Shown: positions 6,163 to 6,853 of the stretch, one piece after another
Layout of the letters: every line of letters starts with the position of its first letter
Numbering within the stretch: position 1 is the stretch's first letter
NCBI GenBank assembly: GCA_938014865.1
Contig: CALLQJ010000193.1
Coordinates: 1-6,853 of the forward strand
Direction: 5' to 3'
Source: an uncultured Fastidiosipila sp.
GTDB taxonomy: Bacteria > Bacillota > Clostridia > Saccharofermentanales > Fastidiosipilaceae
Length of the DNA stretch: 6,853 bases
Program-made: the position numbers and the translations under genes
Notes under the pieces: generated by a model
Database searches by the model: none
What the model saw: only the letters and a program-made list of their open reading frames with translations
What the model was told of the DNA's origin: nothing

Positions 6163-6853
6163 ACGCACCATCTCGGCGGAAACCAATGAGAAACTCAGCA
6201 AGTCCCTGCGCGATAACCGCATCAGCGGCGTGCGCCAGGACGCCAATCAGGCCCGCTACTATCCTTATGATGACCTGGCCAGCACGCTGATCGGCTTTGC
6301 CAATAAAAATGAAGGCAGCCTGAACGGCGTAGTCGGCCTGGAAGCCTATTACAATAAAGAACTGGCCGGCAAGGCGGGCTATGTCTACCGGCAGGTCGAC
6401 AATTACTGGGCGCAGGCCCTGCCGAATACGAGTTCGGCGGATGTGCCGGCGGTGCCCGGCTATGATCTCTGGCTCAGCATTCAAAGTGACCTGCAGAGAA
6501 TGCTGCAGGACTACAGCCTGCAGATGGCCAAGTCCTCCGCTGCGCTGAACGGCGCTCAGATGATCGTTTTGGATGCGCAGAGCGGCGAAATCCTGGCGAT
6601 GAGCGGCGAAAATAATTTCAACCTGAATAAACCGACCGCTCCGCCGACCGGCTATGAGGGCGATGCATGGAATCCGGAAGCGGATGAGGAGCAGATGGAT
6701 TATATGACCGGCACCGTCTGGACCAACCGGGCCATTAATTACCCACATGAAATCGGTTCGGTCATTAAACCTTTTGTTCTGGGCATGGCCCTGGATGAGG
6801 CCACCATGACCCCGATGACGCCGGTGAATGACGACTTTGTCTACGTGACCGGC
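6125..6853 (+). pseudogene. ftsI: Class B penicillin-binding protein, downstream part (shifted frame, 3' partial)
   Basis: This is the continuation of the PBP begun at 5680, in the +1-shifted frame; 243 codons are visible and the frame is open to the window edge. Counting from the ATG at 6125, it holds YMVVKRTIS, RYYPYDDLASTLIGF (the RxYP...GF element of the pedestal domain) and the GVVGLEAYYNKELAGKAG element that precedes the catalytic domain. The transpeptidase domain then begins (AQMIVLDAQSGEILAMSG), with the active-site SxxK in EIGSVIKPF: Ser212 (6758-6760) and Lys215 (6767-6769). Downstream SxN and KTG motifs would lie outside the window. There is no good ribosome site for the ATG at 6125, so separate translation is doubtful. 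An internal start would also lack the membrane anchor. The domain itself looks undamaged, which fits a very recent indel or a sequence error better than long decay. Confidence 0.85.

Noticed and set aside
6032..6748. A 238-residue minus-strand ORF across the PBP break.
   Set aside because: The + strand carries PBP motifs in frame (RYYP, GLEAYY, SVIK); the antisense frame is a by-product of codon composition.
1..6853. CRISPR arrays, tRNA or rRNA genes, insertion sequences or attachment sites.
   Set aside because: None was seen. The only tandem repeats are the lgt tail duplication and the short GTGG boxes, both explained otherwise.

Overview
The window suggests a Bacillota (Firmicutes) bacterium, probably of the Clostridia or a related class with moderate to high GC. 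This rests on the M16-family YfmF/YfmH pair (a Firmicutes signature), the clostridial-looking Lgt, and the order mraZ, rsmH, ftsL, class B PBP, which is the start of the Gram-positive dcw (division and cell wall) cluster. Genus cannot be read from the sequence. All real genes are on the + strand.

Region 1 (1-3412) is the end of one operon. It holds the 3' part of a yfmF-like gene (its 5' end lies outside the window), a yfmH-like zinc peptidase overlapping it by ATGA, and lgt two bases further on. Lgt has an unusual acidic, low-complexity C-terminal tail carrying an exact 33-bp in-frame tandem duplication.

Region 2 (3413-3662) is a 250-bp boundary without a convincing gene. It contains a small hairpin, a strong intrinsic terminator with a UUCG tetraloop, a good sigma-A-type promoter, and an array of GTGG boxes spaced 10-21-10 bp that looks like the MraZ autoregulatory operator.

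Region 3 (3663-6853) starts the dcw operon: mraZ (regulator), rsmH (16S rRNA methyltransferase), an ftsL-like divisome protein, and a class B penicillin-binding protein that runs off the window. The PBP reading frame breaks near 6120-6130. The N-terminal half is in one frame and the dimerisation and transpeptidase part, with a visible SxxK, continues in the +1-shifted frame. The gene would normally be essential or developmentally important, so an assembly error or a real small indel must be separated by re-reading the locus.

The dcw genes fit together: MraZ sets transcription of the cluster, FtsL recruits and activates the septal synthase, and the class B PBP crosslinks septal (or spore) peptidoglycan. 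I see no wholly new system. The points most worth a second look are the PBP frameshift, the phased MraZ operator and the repeat-bearing Lgt tail.
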